64,000 nucleotides of DNA from Gnetum montanum (GCA_015680685.1 MNCI01011128.1:860441-924440), one strand, 5' to 3'; counted from the stretch's first letter, positions 46,567 through 59,130 are shown. The notes: a model not told the origin generated them from the letters alone. A program made the numbers and translations.

Positions 46567-48278
46567 AAGTGAAAACTCATCCTCAAGTTCCTTACAAAAT
46601 ATTGGGAAGGTATGGGGTTATTGACTGAATGACAACTAACGATGACATGAGATGACAGACTTAAAGTGCCCAAGGAATGGATCGACAAATATATTAAAAA
46701 ATTGGTGTTCATGCCCATTGTGGTGAACATTGTACATAAATGACATCCAAACCCTCATTTGATAGCTTGAAGAGAGAGAGAGAGAGAGAGAGAATGAGGT
46801 GCATTGCTACTGATGTCGAAACTGTGCACACCGTTGTTCATCCATAACCACATGTCTAAACTTGTTCCTTGCATAAACACTCCAGCTCCAGTCCATCCTG
46901 AGTGCTCCCTCTTATCCCAGTCCATTGTTTGTGTAATCGTCATCTACACACACAACGCACTCATGAATTAGCAAGGGTAGATAAAACCTAATGCGGCTGA
47001 TACCTTGCCTCGATCTAAAGCACATTGGCTAGGTTGTGGGTATGGTAGATACTAGGTTAGAGGTTTATGACTGATAACTACCCAAGGTGTAGGGGTAAGA
47101 TAATTATGGAATGGAAAAATTTGTGACAGGGCCCCCACGACTAAGAGTGAACCTTCAGTAGCAATAGGGTGGAAATCTTTAAAGAATAAGAAGAATAAGA
47201 GAAATAACAATGGTGAAGCCAATAAAACAAAAGAAAAAATGGATGTCATTAATGGGGTGAATGAGAAATAGTTGATTGCGAAAATTTTTGAAGGAAAATA
47301 GCTTAACAATTGCACCAAAAAGGAATGCTAGTGGGTCCTCCCCAAAGCAGGCTCATGCCCTACATGTCCTGATAAACCTACAAACCAAAGAGTCCATAGG
47401 CTCCTAGAATGACATATGGAAACAAAGGTTAAGAACTTACCCACAAGAGTTTTACTGAAGACTAACAATATGTCAACCAAGATATAGACTCATCATAAAA
47501 CTGGCAATGAGGTGGAATGTGGAAAGTAATATGGAAAGAGAGAAGAGAACGGGATGGAGTCCCAAAATTAAGGTGGTGTAAAGTCCCTTGTGTAATATGT
47601 GGTTACGGTGACTTAATAAAATTTTTTCCAAATCCATATTCAACTATCCACATCTAGTGACCTCACATCAACACACTTGACCGACCCATCCTCTTGAAGT
47701 AACAAGAATGCATCCACAGAGTCACCACCATTCCAACAAGAGAAAGATAGAGTAGCAGGAAGTGAGAAAGGGCCTTAGTTAGAGGGAACCTTTAGGCATG
47801 GGTAACATGTCTTTCTAGTACCATAACCAGTGCTTGTAGCCCATGTTTCTTTATTATGTCTAAGGGGTGTGCTTTGAATTCTCACTAGTATTTTTTTTTT
47901 GTGAGAACCACACCATGCAAAGACTTATTTGATTTAGTCAACTTCTTGATATATTAGTTGATAGTGAAATGGTAGAGGACTTTATGAAAAACATCCAAGT
48001 ACCCAAGAGCATAACTTGCACAAATGCATGGAATCCCCTTGAGGTCACACCCTTTCCATCCATTTGAATCTTTGCTTGGTTCGAAGAGTACTAAGGCACT
48101 GATTCATTAATAAGTTTTCTTAAAAAGGGACAGTACATTTCCAAAATAAGGAAGACCATAGAGTTGCATGGATAATTGGGTGACGTGGACTCATTACCTA
48201 TTTTATCAAAAGAAACCATATCTCAGCATCAACATTGAAAGTCAAAGGTAAAAACCAAACATTAGCAATCAACACTTA
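46567..48278 (-). other. Post-pol spacer of element F
   Basis: Homologous to the spacers of H and I. The part between the splice-acceptor-like region (near 46940) and the PPT is only about 380 bp, where D has about 2.9 kb with the extra ORF. Contains an (AG)11 microsatellite at 46771-46792. The 88-codon hydrophobic frame 47318-47052 is not conserved in H. Confidence 0.7.
46771..46792 (+). repeat. (AG)11 microsatellite
   Basis: Uninterrupted AG dinucleotides. The homologous site in H (53220) has only a short run, so it expanded after F inserted. Confidence 0.95.
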
Positions 48279-48473
48279 TTATAATACAACCCACCATCGT
48301 GAGCACTTATTATGTGATGAATAAGAATAAATCAAACAAAGAAATAGTAAAAATGTTAACAATGGTATAAAACAAAAATAAGTAAAGATGAATAATGTGT
48401 AAAACAAAAATGTATAAAACAAAAAAAAAAGCATAGGAGTGAAGGGCTTAGAATGGTTAGCATTGGTGGCCAT
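48279..48473 (-). CDS. Small hydrophobic ORF after pol, element F copy (64 aa)
   Basis: Starts MATNANHSK in PPT motif 1 (48471-48486), then about 40 residues dominated by Phe, Leu and Tyr, and a short polar end. Same start site as in A, D, H and I. Composition caveat as for the other copies. Confidence 0.3.
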   Translation of the reverse strand: MATNANHSKPFTPMLFFLFYTFLFYTLFIFTYFCFIPLLTFLLFLCLIYSYSSHNKCSRWWVVL

Positions 48474-48479
48474 CTACCC

Positions 48480-50250
48480 CACAACTGAATTGGAAGGAGG
48501 AGATCTAAAATAATGAGCAACATTGTCCACTAACAAAGGTAGTATTAGTACTGGCTGTTTTAGGCTCATGGAAGGGTTTGGTTTGCTAGATGTTGATCAA
48601 TAACTTCTTATTTGGGCTTTCAGGTTTGTAGATCATCATGGCCCCTAAAGGAAAAGTTTCATGAATGATATAAGGTCCTTCCCATAGCATTTGAAATTTA
48701 GTTCGTTGTGGTACATGTGTGGGATTCCAATAAAGAACCTTATCTCCCAATTAGTATTTGACTTTCCTAATCCTTAGGTCATGACGTTGTTTGTTAAAGG
48801 CCTTGTGCAATTCATTGGATGATAGGGCAACTAATTGATTCTCATGTAGCAAGTTAAGGTTTATTAACCATTCTTTTTATGCTAGATTAAGGTCAAGGTT
48901 AAGGTCACATGCCATGGATAGTGTACAGAGCTCAACTTGAATAGGAAGCATTGGAAGTTTACCATACACTAACTCATAGGGAGAGTAGTCAATAGGGAGT
49001 TTCCATGTGGAGCGGTATGCCCAAAGAGCATCATTCAGTTTGGTGCTCCAGTATCGCCTATACTTGCTAATGGTTTGTGTCAATATTTTTGTGATCTCCC
49101 TATTGGTGACTTTAGCTTGACCATTTGCTTGAGGATGATCCTAAGCATTGCATTAACTTTCAAAAATTTGAACCTGTAAAGTGTGTACCATTGTCAGAAA
49201 TAAGTGCACGAGGCATGCCAAACCTATTTATGATTTGTTGTTGAACAAATCATGTAGCAGTAGATGATGTACAGTCCATAATAATGGTTGCTTCTACCCA
49301 TTTTGTAACATAGTCAACAACAACAATAATGTAGGCCTTTCCATTGGACATTAGTGTAATAGGCCCCATAAAATCAATACCCCATATGTTGAAGGGTTCT
49401 AAAGGTTGAATCCATTGTTGCAAACCCTCCATTCTAGCAGTTATTTCCCTATCACGTTGGCAGTGCTCACAAGATTGGATGAAATGATGAGTGTCCCAGA
49501 ATAATGTAGGCCAATAATATCTTGCAAGCAAGATTTTTATGGCTATTCATCTCCCTGCATAATGACCCCCATAAGGGCCCTCATGAGCATCTTGGAGAAC
49601 TCACAATTGATCTACATCGAGAACACACCATCAAACCAAGCCATTGGGACATACCTTATAAAGGTGTCCATTAATTTCAATGAAATATTTGGCTTGGTGA
49701 AGAAACTGTTGTTTCTTTTTAACATATAACCCTTGTGGTATTTCTTGTGTAAGCAAATAAGTGAGAATGCTACTATACCAATTTGTATTGGTGGATAAGT
49801 GATTATTTATCACACCTGCAAAGAGGAGTTCATTAGGGAAATGGTCAGAAATTATATATTCATCCTCTTTGTTGTCCCATTGCAATCAAGATAAATGATC
49901 AACAACAACATTCTCTGTTCCTTTACAATCGATCATTGTAAGATTGAACTCTTGTAAGATCACGAGCCATCATATGATGTGAGGGCTTACCATTGGTTTA
50001 TTCATTAAAAACTGAATTGTACTATGATCTGTACATACAAATATCTTATAGCCCAATACATAGTGTCTAAATTTTTCTAGTGCAAACACCACAACCATTA
50101 ACTCTTTTTCCATTGTGGTGTAATTGAGTTGTGCACCAGCGATACTTCAACTTGCACAATAGATGTAATAGGGTTGTTTTTGGTCATCTAATTGTGTAAG
50201 TACGACTCCTAAGGCAAAGTTGGACACATCAGTCATTATGTGAAATGGTT
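48480..50250 (-). pseudogene. pol remnant of element F: RNase H and integrase
   Basis: Minus strand: RNase H with MEKEL intact near 50110, the HHCC zinc region of integrase about 49620-49450 (SCEHCQ), then IDFMG near 49375, SDNGTHF near 49190 and Lys (AAA, 49111-49113) at the catalytic Glu position. 49531-49250 and 49083-48877 are open. Triad D, D, K. Confidence 0.85.
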
Positions 50251-50267
50251 TAGGGTTTAGGGTTTTT
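50247..50267 (+). repeat. Short telomere-like repeat at a retroelement junction
   Basis: GGTTTAGGGTTTAGGGTTTT: two full plant-type TTTAGGG units plus partial units, exactly where RNase H of element F stops and copia sequence begins. Confidence 0.8.
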
Positions 50268-50424
50268 AAATTGATCTAGATTGCAAAGATATCACAACTA
50301 TAAAATAGAAAACAAATTAGTTTTTTTTCTTTGGGCTGCATACATCATTCGATATATTGGGTTGCCAAAAATCTATAAAATAAAAAATTATTTCGAATCT
50401 TCTTACATCTAAAATATTTACAAT

Positions 50425-50436
50425 TGGTATTAGAGC
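50425..50436 (+). other. tRNA-Met primer-binding site of the copia remnant
   Basis: TGGTATTAGAGC, one C-to-T change from TGGTATCAGAGC. Confidence 0.85.
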
Positions 50437-50639
50437 AAGGTTCATAGAAAAATATATTCTATTAGAAGAAGATGGAACTACAATAAGAGAAGACATAAAT
50501 ATGAAGATTACTAGAAAAGAATAGAACGTGAAATATACCTTCAACAACAAATTAAGAAAGAAGAAAATGTAAACAAAAAAGAAGATACCAATGCTGAAGG
50601 AAAACCTGATTAAGTCAACCATTCTTATTTAAAGGTTGT

Positions 50640-51426
50640 TAGTGTAATTAATCAAGATACAAGGATTGTTAACAATGGTTTCTCTAAGAACGTGACTCTC
50701 TACAAGGAATATCTTCTCAACAACAAACTACAAAGGATTGGCAACACCAAAATTGGTGATAGAATATTTCTTAACATAGAAAGAGTAGGAAATTATGTAG
50801 CCAGACTCTTAAATAATAAAGTATTAACTATAACTTAAGTTTACCATGTTTCTTAGTTGTCCAACTATTTTCTTTCAGTAGAAAAAATGTTAAATAATGA
50901 CATTAAAATTAGCTTTAAAAGTAAACGTTTTACACAAGTAAAGCAAATGGTGAAGAGTTTTGTAAAATAAGAGCACTCAGCAATAAAATATATTCTTTGA
51001 ATTATAAATACCTAGATTTGAAGGGAAATCTCATTAATATTACAAAATAATTAGCAAAATTACATTAAAACTATTGATGAAATGAAGTCATCTCTATAAA
51101 TTAGCAATAGAAATAGCACTATATATGCTACAAAGGATAAGGACCACTAGGGTAAAGAAGAAGAAGCTAAATTTTGACATAAAAGACTTAGACACATCAT
51201 ATTCAAAGATAGAAAAATGGCAAAAATGAACAAAGCTATTGGCATGAAAGTTAGAGACATCCAAAAGAACAAATTTTGAATTTTTATCCAAGATAGACAT
51301 ATAAATTGATCTCATACCAATCCTATGTAAAGAGATAAAGAACTATTGCATCTCATCTATATGGATCTTGTAGGCAACATGTCAATCACTTACATTGAAG
51401 GAGCTAATTATTTTTTTATAATGATA
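50640..51426 (+). pseudogene. copia pol remnant: protease end, GAG-pre-integrase, integrase start
   Basis: VYHVS and SNYFLSVEKML (about 50840-50890) correspond to the conserved end of copia protease. HKRLRHIIFKD near 51175 is the pre-integrase zinc motif (normally WHxRLGH). ELLHLIYMDLVG near 51345 and GANYFFIMI near 51400 are the start of the integrase core including its first Asp. Broken by stops; ends where H inserted. Confidence 0.8.
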
Positions 51427-51432
51427 AATGTC

Positions 51433-52290
51433 TGATGAGTGGTGAAAACCCCTACACTCAACCATATGAATCACTAAGTGTTCATGCATGATCCAATTGA
51501 ATTTTGTGGATCCTTTCTCTTTTAGTACACTAGCCTCTAGGAAGTGAACTTGCCCTAATAGCCATTCGTTGTTTTCCCAATTACACTTGTAATATGTAAA
51601 GGTATGGTTAAGTGTAATTGAGGCATATGATTTTTATTATTTTTATGTTTTATGTTTTGTGTACTTAAAATAAAGGATGAAAGAAGTGAGATAATTTAAT
51701 TGCTAATTTAATCTAACTAACTAACCGATGTCTAACTAATCCTAACATAAGCATCCAATCCCACTTTCCATACACATTCTAAAAATGTGTAATAGTGCTA
51801 GGTTACCAAATGTTAAGCATTAATGAGATTACCAAGCATCAGGCGCATGCTCGAAGGGGTTGTACTTATGTTCTTAATTAATCACTATTTAATCTAGATT
51901 AATTTAGCTTAATTACTTAAAAGTAATAAATAAAATTGCTAAAAACATTAAATGCATGAAAAAGTATTTAATCTAGCCAAGTGTTGCAAGGTTTATTAGA
52001 AAGCTCATCTTTATTGCTATACACACTATTGTGCTTAGGTACAATAGTGCTCAAATAAAGATCCGTACACTCAAGAACTCTTGTTGCAAGAACTTGCGAA
52101 AATATTCTAACTCTAGGGAGAAAAACTACAAGAGCTTTGTTATGCTATGACTAATATGATTTCACAACCATGCACCCAAGTGTTATATTTATAGGCCAAC
52201 ATACATCTTGTGATATTAAATATTCAACATCACTTTTGGATCATTGATATCAGGTATCTGATATCAAAGCCAGATAAAATACATTCATCA
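51433..52290 (-). repeat. 3' LTR of element H (858 bp)
   Basis: Minus strand TGATGAATG (52290) to ...CCACTCATCA (51433). TATAAATA at about 52186-52193, with GATATC motifs at 52205-52275. Differs from the remaining 5' LTR at roughly one position in five or six. Confidence 0.9.
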
Positions 52291-52303
52291 TACCCCCATG
52301 ACT
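52291..52303 (-). other. 3' polypurine tract, element H
   Basis: Minus strand AGTCATGGGGGTA, next to the LTR. Confidence 0.85.
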
Positions 52304-54118
52304 GAATAAAAACTCATCTTTGAGTGAACAAAAGGAGAAACAAGTCCCTTACAAAATATTGGGAAGCTATAGGATTATTGACTAGCATGAAAACTATCTT
52401 AGACGAAACAAATAGATTCTAAGTACCCAAGTGTATGGATTTACAATCTTTTACAAAATTTGATTTTCATGACAATAGAAGTGAACACCCTAGCCAAAAC
52501 TGACATCGAAATCCTTTGGCAACTAAAGATGAGGGAGAAGATTCAATGATCATGAAGGGGCCTCATTGCATGGTGCTGTTGCTGATTCCTTGGTGAAGAC
52601 AATCCCACTTCCAATCCATGCTTCCCATTGTAATCACAAGAAAATCATGGATTAGTGTGCAATGTGTTACTTATAACTCTTAGGTACCTTCTCTCATCGG
52701 TAGTTACACTTGGCTAGGTTGTGATTATGGTGAATTGATTCTTTTAATAGCATTAATGAGAAGACTAAAAAATAGGATGAAATGGATAAGCGATCCATTA
52801 TTAAATTCTAAAAAGTCCAAATGCCATGAAATTCTTAACAAGGGTTAAAGAATTTACAAAAAAAAAAAAAAAAGAGAATTTCATTGAAAAACATTATGAA
52901 GATGCACACAATTGAATGTCATTGATGGGGCATGCCAAAGGATTTGATTATGAGAATTCCTAAGGATAAAGAACTTAACTAACCCAACCAGAAGGTATGC
53001 AAGAGGGTCCTTACCAAAGTAAGCACATGCCCTTTATTGCCCTTTGATATCCTCAAACTAAAAAGTCCATGGGCCCTATGGGTGATTAATGGTTATGGAA
53101 GGTTAAGTATGAAAACCTGAAAGAAACTACCTAAGAATTTTGACACATCAAACAAAGACATTGAACAAGGACATGAACATTAGTAGTGAGGTGAGTCATG
53201 GAAAGCATAGATGGATGAGAGAGAGAAAGTGGAATGGAGTTCCCAATTAAGGTCATATGAAGTCCCTCATGAATTTTGTGGTTAAATGACCTAATAAAAT
53301 CCATCCTTAGTCTAGAGTAAAACCAATCACGTTCAGTGACTTTGCATCGCAACTCTAAGACTGGTCCATCCCCTTGAGACATAAGAGTGCCCCCATAAAA
53401 AAACCATCATTCCTTAGTTGAGAAGAAAAGAGAAGCAGGAAGTGAAAAAGGGCCTTAGTTAAAGAGAACCTTCAGTCATGGGTAACATGTCTTTCTAGTT
53501 CCATAACCAGTGCTTGTAGGTCATTTATTTTGTTTAAGGGGTGTGCTTTGAATTCCCATAATTTTTTTGGATAGGCAGCATACCATGCAAAGATTTATTC
53601 GACTTCCTATTATTGGTTTGATATGGAATGGTAATAAATCCATGAAAACACTCTTGCACCCAAGTAAGTAGAAGAGTAAAAAGAGTATTGAGTCCCCTTG
53701 AAGTCACACCCTATTCAAACCTTTGAATTCTTTCCAAGTCCGGAAACCACCAAGGTCACAAGTTCGTTAAAGTTTTACTTAAGGAGAAGGGGCCTCATAC
53801 TTCCAAAACAAAGAAAACCAGAGAGTTTGTGAATGTGTGGATGTTGTGGACTCACTACCTTTTTCATGAAAATGAAACCATGTCTTAGTTATCAATAACA
53901 AAATTTAAAGCTAGAATCTAGACACTAATAATCAAATAACCAAATAGCACATGCCCACACCAATCAAACCACACTGTACCCAGTTGGCAATAAGGCACAT
54001 TATTATTAGAACATAATAAGAAAATCACACCAAAATAAAGAAAAATATACAACAAAGTGTAAAATACTCAAGAAAAATAGAACATACTAATAATGTTTTA
54101 AAACAAAAATTTAAAAAA
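52304..54118 (-). other. Post-pol spacer of element H
   Basis: Homologous to the spacers of F and I. The acceptor-like TGTGATTACA then ATGGGA occurs at about 52625-52635, with no long ORF after it. A poly-A run at 52858-52874. No protein seen. Confidence 0.65.
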
Positions 54119-54247
54119 TTAATAAAGTAAAAACAAAAAGGTGTAAGATAAAGCAAGTGTAAAATAAAAAGTTGTAAAAATAACAAGGTGTAAAACAAAA
54201 AGATGAAAAATTGAAGAGCCACTATAATGGTTAGCATGGTTGGCCAT
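54119..54247 (-). CDS. Small hydrophobic ORF after pol, element H copy (42 aa)
   Basis: ATG at 54247 in PPT motif 1 (54244-54262). Starts MANHANHYSG, then hydrophobic to the stop at 54119. Same start and near-identical length as the A and I copies. Confidence 0.3.
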   Translation of the reverse strand: MANHANHYSGSSIFHLFVLHLVIFTTFYFTLALSYTFLFLLY

Positions 54248-54249
54248 CT

Positions 54250-57200
54250 CCCCCATGACCAAGTTGCAAGGAGGAGATTTAAAAGATTAAGCATGGTTGT
54301 CCATTCAATGAGTCATTTGTTGCATTGGCTTACTTAAGCTCATAGAAAGGTTTGACTTGTTGTGTATTGACCAACTTCTTTTGTTTGGACCCTTAGGTTT
54401 ATAGACTAACATGACCCCAAAAGGAAAGGTTTGTAACCCCAAAAGGAAAGGTTTTGTAAATGATGTAAGGCCCTACCCACATGTTTGGAACTTCATTTGT
54501 TGAGGTATGTGTGTAGGGTTCTTGTAGAGGATCTTATCTTCTAATTGAAATTTGGCTTTTCTAATTCTAATATCATGGCACTTTTTGCTAAATGCCTTGT
54601 GCAACTAATTAGATGATAGGGCCACCAATTGATTTTCATCTAGTAGGTTGAGATTCATTATTCTTTCTTTTTGTGCTAGAATTAAGTCAAGGTCAAGGTC
54701 ATAGGTTATTGAAAGTGTACAAAGCTCAAATTGAATAGGAAGAGGCAGAAATTTTTCATACACCAACTCATAGGGAGAGTAACCTATAGGGAGCTTATAG
54801 GTGGAGCGATAGGCCTGGAGGGCATCATTGATTTTCATGCTTTAGTCTCCTATATTTACTAACTATTCTTATTAATATCTTAGTGATTTCCCTATTTGTA
54901 ACCTTAGCTTGACCGTTGGCTTGGGGATGGTAAGGTGTTGTTAATTTTTGCTCAAATCCCAAGCGTTGCATGAGCTTCCAAAAGGTAGTGCCTACAAGAT
55001 GGATTCCATAATAGAAAATTAATGCACATGCCATACCAAACATATTTACAACATTCTGTTGTATGAATCGAGAAGCAATAGAAGATGTATAGTCAATGAC
55101 AGCTATTGCTTTTGCCCATTTTGAGTAGTAATCAACAATGATAATTATGTATGCTTTTTCATTTGACATGGGTGTGATGGGATCCATGAAGTTAATGCCC
55201 CAGATGTTGAAGGTTTCAATGGTTACATACACTACTGAGGATCCTCCATATGAATGATCATTCCATCATCGCATTGGCAATGTTCACAAGAGCTAACAAA
55301 TTGATGAGCATCCTTGAAAAGTGTTGGCCAATAATATCCTACCATTAGGATCTTAATGGCTATGCATCTCCCTACATAGTGCTCCCGTAAGGACCTTCAT
55401 GAGTGTCATGGAGAACACACAATTGATCAACATTAGGAACACACCAATGAACCAGGCCATCGGTGCACACCTTGTAGAGGTGCCCATTAATCTCCATGAA
55501 GTGTTTCACTTAGTGAAGAAACTGCTATTTTTTTCCTATGGTCCAACTCTTATGGCATCTCTTGAGTGAGAAGATAGGTAAGAATGACATTGTACCATTT
55601 AGGCTTAATGGATAATTGTTCAGTTATAGCCTTAGAAAAAAAAGAGTTCATTAGGAAATTGGTCAGAGAGTGGGCTCTCCTCCTCTTTGTTATCCCATCA
55701 TAATCAAGATAAGTGATTAGCAATCACATTCTTAGTTCCCTTTCGATCTACCATCATAAGATCAAATTCCTATAAGATCATCAACCATCATATGACACAA
55801 GGGTTCACTGTTAGCTTATTCATTAGGATGTGAATTGCACCATGGTCCATGTGCATGAACACCTTATATTCAAGCACATAGTGCCTAATTTTTTCCAAAG
55901 CAAACACCACTACCATAAATTCTTTTTCCATGATGGTGTAGTTTAATTATGCAACCACAATGCTTTGGATTGTGTAGTGGATGTAATAAAGATTTTTTTA
56001 ATCATCCAACTACATAAGAACGATCCCCCAAGGCATAATTTAATGCATCCATCATGACATGAAATGGTCTAAATGAGTCAAGTTCTCCTAGAGTTAGAGT
56101 TTCTACAAGTTTCTCCTTTAGCTGTTGGAATGCATTTTCACATTCCTTGGTCTAAACAAATGGAGCATCTTTCTTTGTTAGCTCAACTAATGGTTTTGTG
56201 ATCTTAGAGAAATTATCTATGAATCTTTGATAGTAACTAGTATGTCCAGGGAATGACCAAACATCTTTTACAGTTTTTGGTTGATGGGTAATTCCATGGA
56301 TAACACTAATCTTTTCAAGGTTGACCTTAATCCTTGCCAAAGAAATTTTGTGCCCTAGTATAATGTCCTCTTAGACCATTAGATGGCTCTTGTACAAATT
56401 GAGTTGAAGGTTTGGCTCTTCTACCAATTGAGCCGAAGGTTTGTCTCCACCCACCTTTTAAGCACTTACTCAAGGCAGTTCAAGGCTTGCTCAAATGTAG
56501 CCCCATAGGTGAAGAAGTCATCCATGAAGACTTCCATCTTGTTACCAAGTTGCTACTAAAAAATACTTAAGACCAGGTGTTGGAATGTGGTAAGGGCATT
56601 ACATAGGCCAAATGGCATTTTTTGATACATAGAAGTCCACTAAGGGCTTGTGAATGTTATTTTTGCTTAATCCTCTAGCATGATCTAGATTTGGTTATAG
56701 CCATTATAACCATCCAAAAAATTATAATAGAAATGCTCATATATAATGTCTAACACTTGATCCACAAATGACAATATAAAGTGATCTTTGAATGTTGTCA
56801 TACTCAATAGTCGAAAATTGATGCAAACCTACCACTTACCACCTTTCTTTAGCACAATCATGAGTGAGCTAACCCACTCACTATCTGCAATGGAATAGAT
56901 AAACCCTATCTTGAGGAGTTGTTAAATTTCCTCTTTGATGATTTACTTCAATTTGGGGTTCAACCACTGCTACAGCTACCTCTTTGGCTTCATAGTTGAA
57001 TTAGGGTAGATATGATACTAGCATATCCTAGGATCGATCCTTGTGAGTTCATGATATGACCAAGCAAAGACAATTGACCATTTCTTGATGACCTTCAATA
57101 GCATTTGTTTATGTTTAGAAGCAAGATTTACATTGATTATTACTAGTTTTTGATTTTTCAAAAATGCATATTCCATGTCGGTAAGTAGAGTTTTCAATTC

Positions 57201-57990
57201 TGAGGGCTCTTGTTTAAAATTTTCAAGCATTTCCAACTCTTTCCAATTGGTATCATCAATTTCAGGAATGAAGAGTTGGCAATGAACTTACTCTAGTTCA
57301 TCCATGCCTTCCATGTAGGCACATGTTAGTCTCTCAATAGGTTCCATGCAAAGTATTGAGTTGCTCTCCAGGTTGGTTGTTAGTCATTGGGTGTCCTCTT
57401 GCTTTGTGGTTGCTCTATACAGGCACCTTTGAATTTTAGATAATCAACAGACTGACTACATGCTTTGACAGATACACTATTAAAAGTCCATAGTTTCTGC
57501 AAATAGTTGCACCTTGTATTGCTATATGTGATGCATGGAACTTTCTTCCTCTTGATCTTTTCAAATGCATTTTCTTTAGAGATTTCGAGAGAAAGATCTT
57601 GGATCCCTAATCATGCATAAATAGTGCTCAACCAAGCCCTTCCCATGATGATTGGAAAGTCCCCCTTGTAATTTTCCACTCAGATCACTAGGAAATTAGC
57701 AAGATAGAACCACCCACAAATAGTAATCATAATGTCCTCCACTAGTCCCAAGAAAATAGTGATGGACTAATCAAACAACTTCAAATGGATGTTGCTCTTC
57801 TCAAGTGGAGGTAGGTTCCAGGCTTTATACATCTTATGAAAAATCATATTAACATCAAAACTTGAATCTAGAAGAGCCTTGCAAGGCTTATTCCCAATGA
57901 TTTGAAGATAAATAAGGGGACTTCTAGAATCAAATAATTTCTTGGGAAGGTGGCCAGCCTTTGTTCAATTGGTTACTGCATGAGTTAACA
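54250..57990 (-). pseudogene. pol remnant of element H: protease, RT, RNase H, integrase
   Basis: Protease about 57990-57450 (ALLDSS, third active-site residue changed). RT N-terminus 57236-57018 ends in D-P-R-I-C; FMDDF intact near 56530; thumb with SFPGHTSYYQRF near 56240. RNase H 56100-55700 with IMEKE. Integrase 55690-54600: IDF changed to INF near 55190, second Asp changed to Tyr near 55010, Lys (AAG, 54903-54905) at the Glu position. All three integrase catalytic residues are lost. Stops and shifts throughout. Confidence 0.9.
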
Positions 57991-57999
57991 TGATGATAT

Positions 58000-58995
58000 A
58001 CACATTGGGAGGTGTTTGGTTTGAAGGGAACTCAAATGGATTAGATGCAGAGAGAGATGGAGAAGAAGGGTTTTCAACTACAAGTGTATGTGAGGGTTTA
58101 GTTGGGTTGTTGGTTTGGAAGAAAGGCTTTTTTCATGATCTAGTTTCTGAACCACTCAGCTGAGGAGCTGGCTGTAAGTTAACAACCCTCATTGTGTTGC
58201 ATTGTTGAGGCTAAGGTAGAATTTCTCCCTAAATTGATGGAGTAGGTGGTCTCTGCTAACCCTTTGTTCATGGTGGTGTTTATAATTATCATTGTCCTGT
58301 TGTTCACCTTCATGACGGTTGTTCTTTCTGTGGCATCTATTAGAACCAAAAGAGGAAGAAGAAGATGTAGGTGAAGAGGGCAAAGAGGAAGGAGGACTAC
58401 CATTGCTATGGTGTCTACCATCTCCTCTACACTTGTCACAACCACATTTGTCAACTTTATTATCATCTTGATGCTTGCCCAAGCCCCTACCTTAACTTCC
58501 ATTTTTACCTGAACTTGGATTGTTTATAGTGGACTGCACATTTAGGTTCATACCCTAATCATCAATGTCAAGGGATGGAGAATCTTCATGTTGAGGACCC
58601 CCATAGGGAGGATCCTCATTGTCATTTTGGTTGAGCAAGAACAAGGGATTGGTGAACTGTTTTCTCTTCATAGCTTCATGGTGCTTCTCCTAATGTTGAT
58701 CTCTCCTGCATTGTGTTTCAGTGGGATGATAGTCTCAATAGTCATGGTCATGCATAACGTACTCTTCTTGAAGATCCTAGATGCCCAGCCTCCTAAGAGT
58801 TTGGAGTAGCATCTTAGGCATAGATTGATTGAAAGGCATTACAATTTTTTCCTCCATATCTCGTCACTGCAATTGTTCATCTTGATGTAGGATGAAGGTG
58901 AAGTCAAGCACATACTCATCTGGATGAGTATATACTACCTTGCATTCTAAAGGCACTGGTGGTTTAGTATCATTGTGCCTATGAGAAGAAGACAT
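58000..58995 (-). pseudogene. gag remnant of element H (gag type 2, internally deleted)
   Basis: ATG at 58995 (MSSSHR). Collinear with D 14053-14870, including the Gly/His/Ser-rich region at 58480-58320. At about 58255 it jumps to sequence equal to D 16270 onward, so the capsid domain is missing. It could not form particles alone. Confidence 0.8.
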
Positions 58996-59130
58996 TTTGC
59001 AATTAAAATAAGATATCAATGTGCTCAAATTATTATATTTATTTTTATGATGATTTAGACCTTAAGGCTAGTCCAACGATGTTAATGCTTTTCACTATGC
59101 CTAGATAGCACACATTTCAAACAAAAAGAC

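Larger units (their letters stand above)
45709..50250 (-). mobile_element. Element F, Ty3/gypsy retrotransposon lacking the extra ORF
   Basis: Minus strand order: RNase H, integrase, PPT motif 1, sORF, spacer, 3' PPT, 3' LTR. It is inserted in the gag of E. The 5' half is missing at the junction with a telomere-like motif and a copia remnant at 50250. Confidence 0.85.
50268..51432 (+). mobile_element. Ty1/copia retrotransposon remnant
   Basis: Short LTR remnant ending ...ATATTTACA (50422), tRNA-Met-type PBS, a short leader, then protease-end, pre-integrase and the start of integrase, cut at 51432 by the LTR of H. gag is essentially missing. Confidence 0.8.

Noticed and set aside
47052-47318. 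88-codon hydrophobic frame in the spacer of F, possible envelope anchor
   Set aside because: The homologous region of H has no such frame; a T-rich strand explains it.
51094-51315. Minus-strand 73-codon frame
   Set aside because: Antisense of the copia pre-integrase region, which has recognisable motifs on the plus strand.
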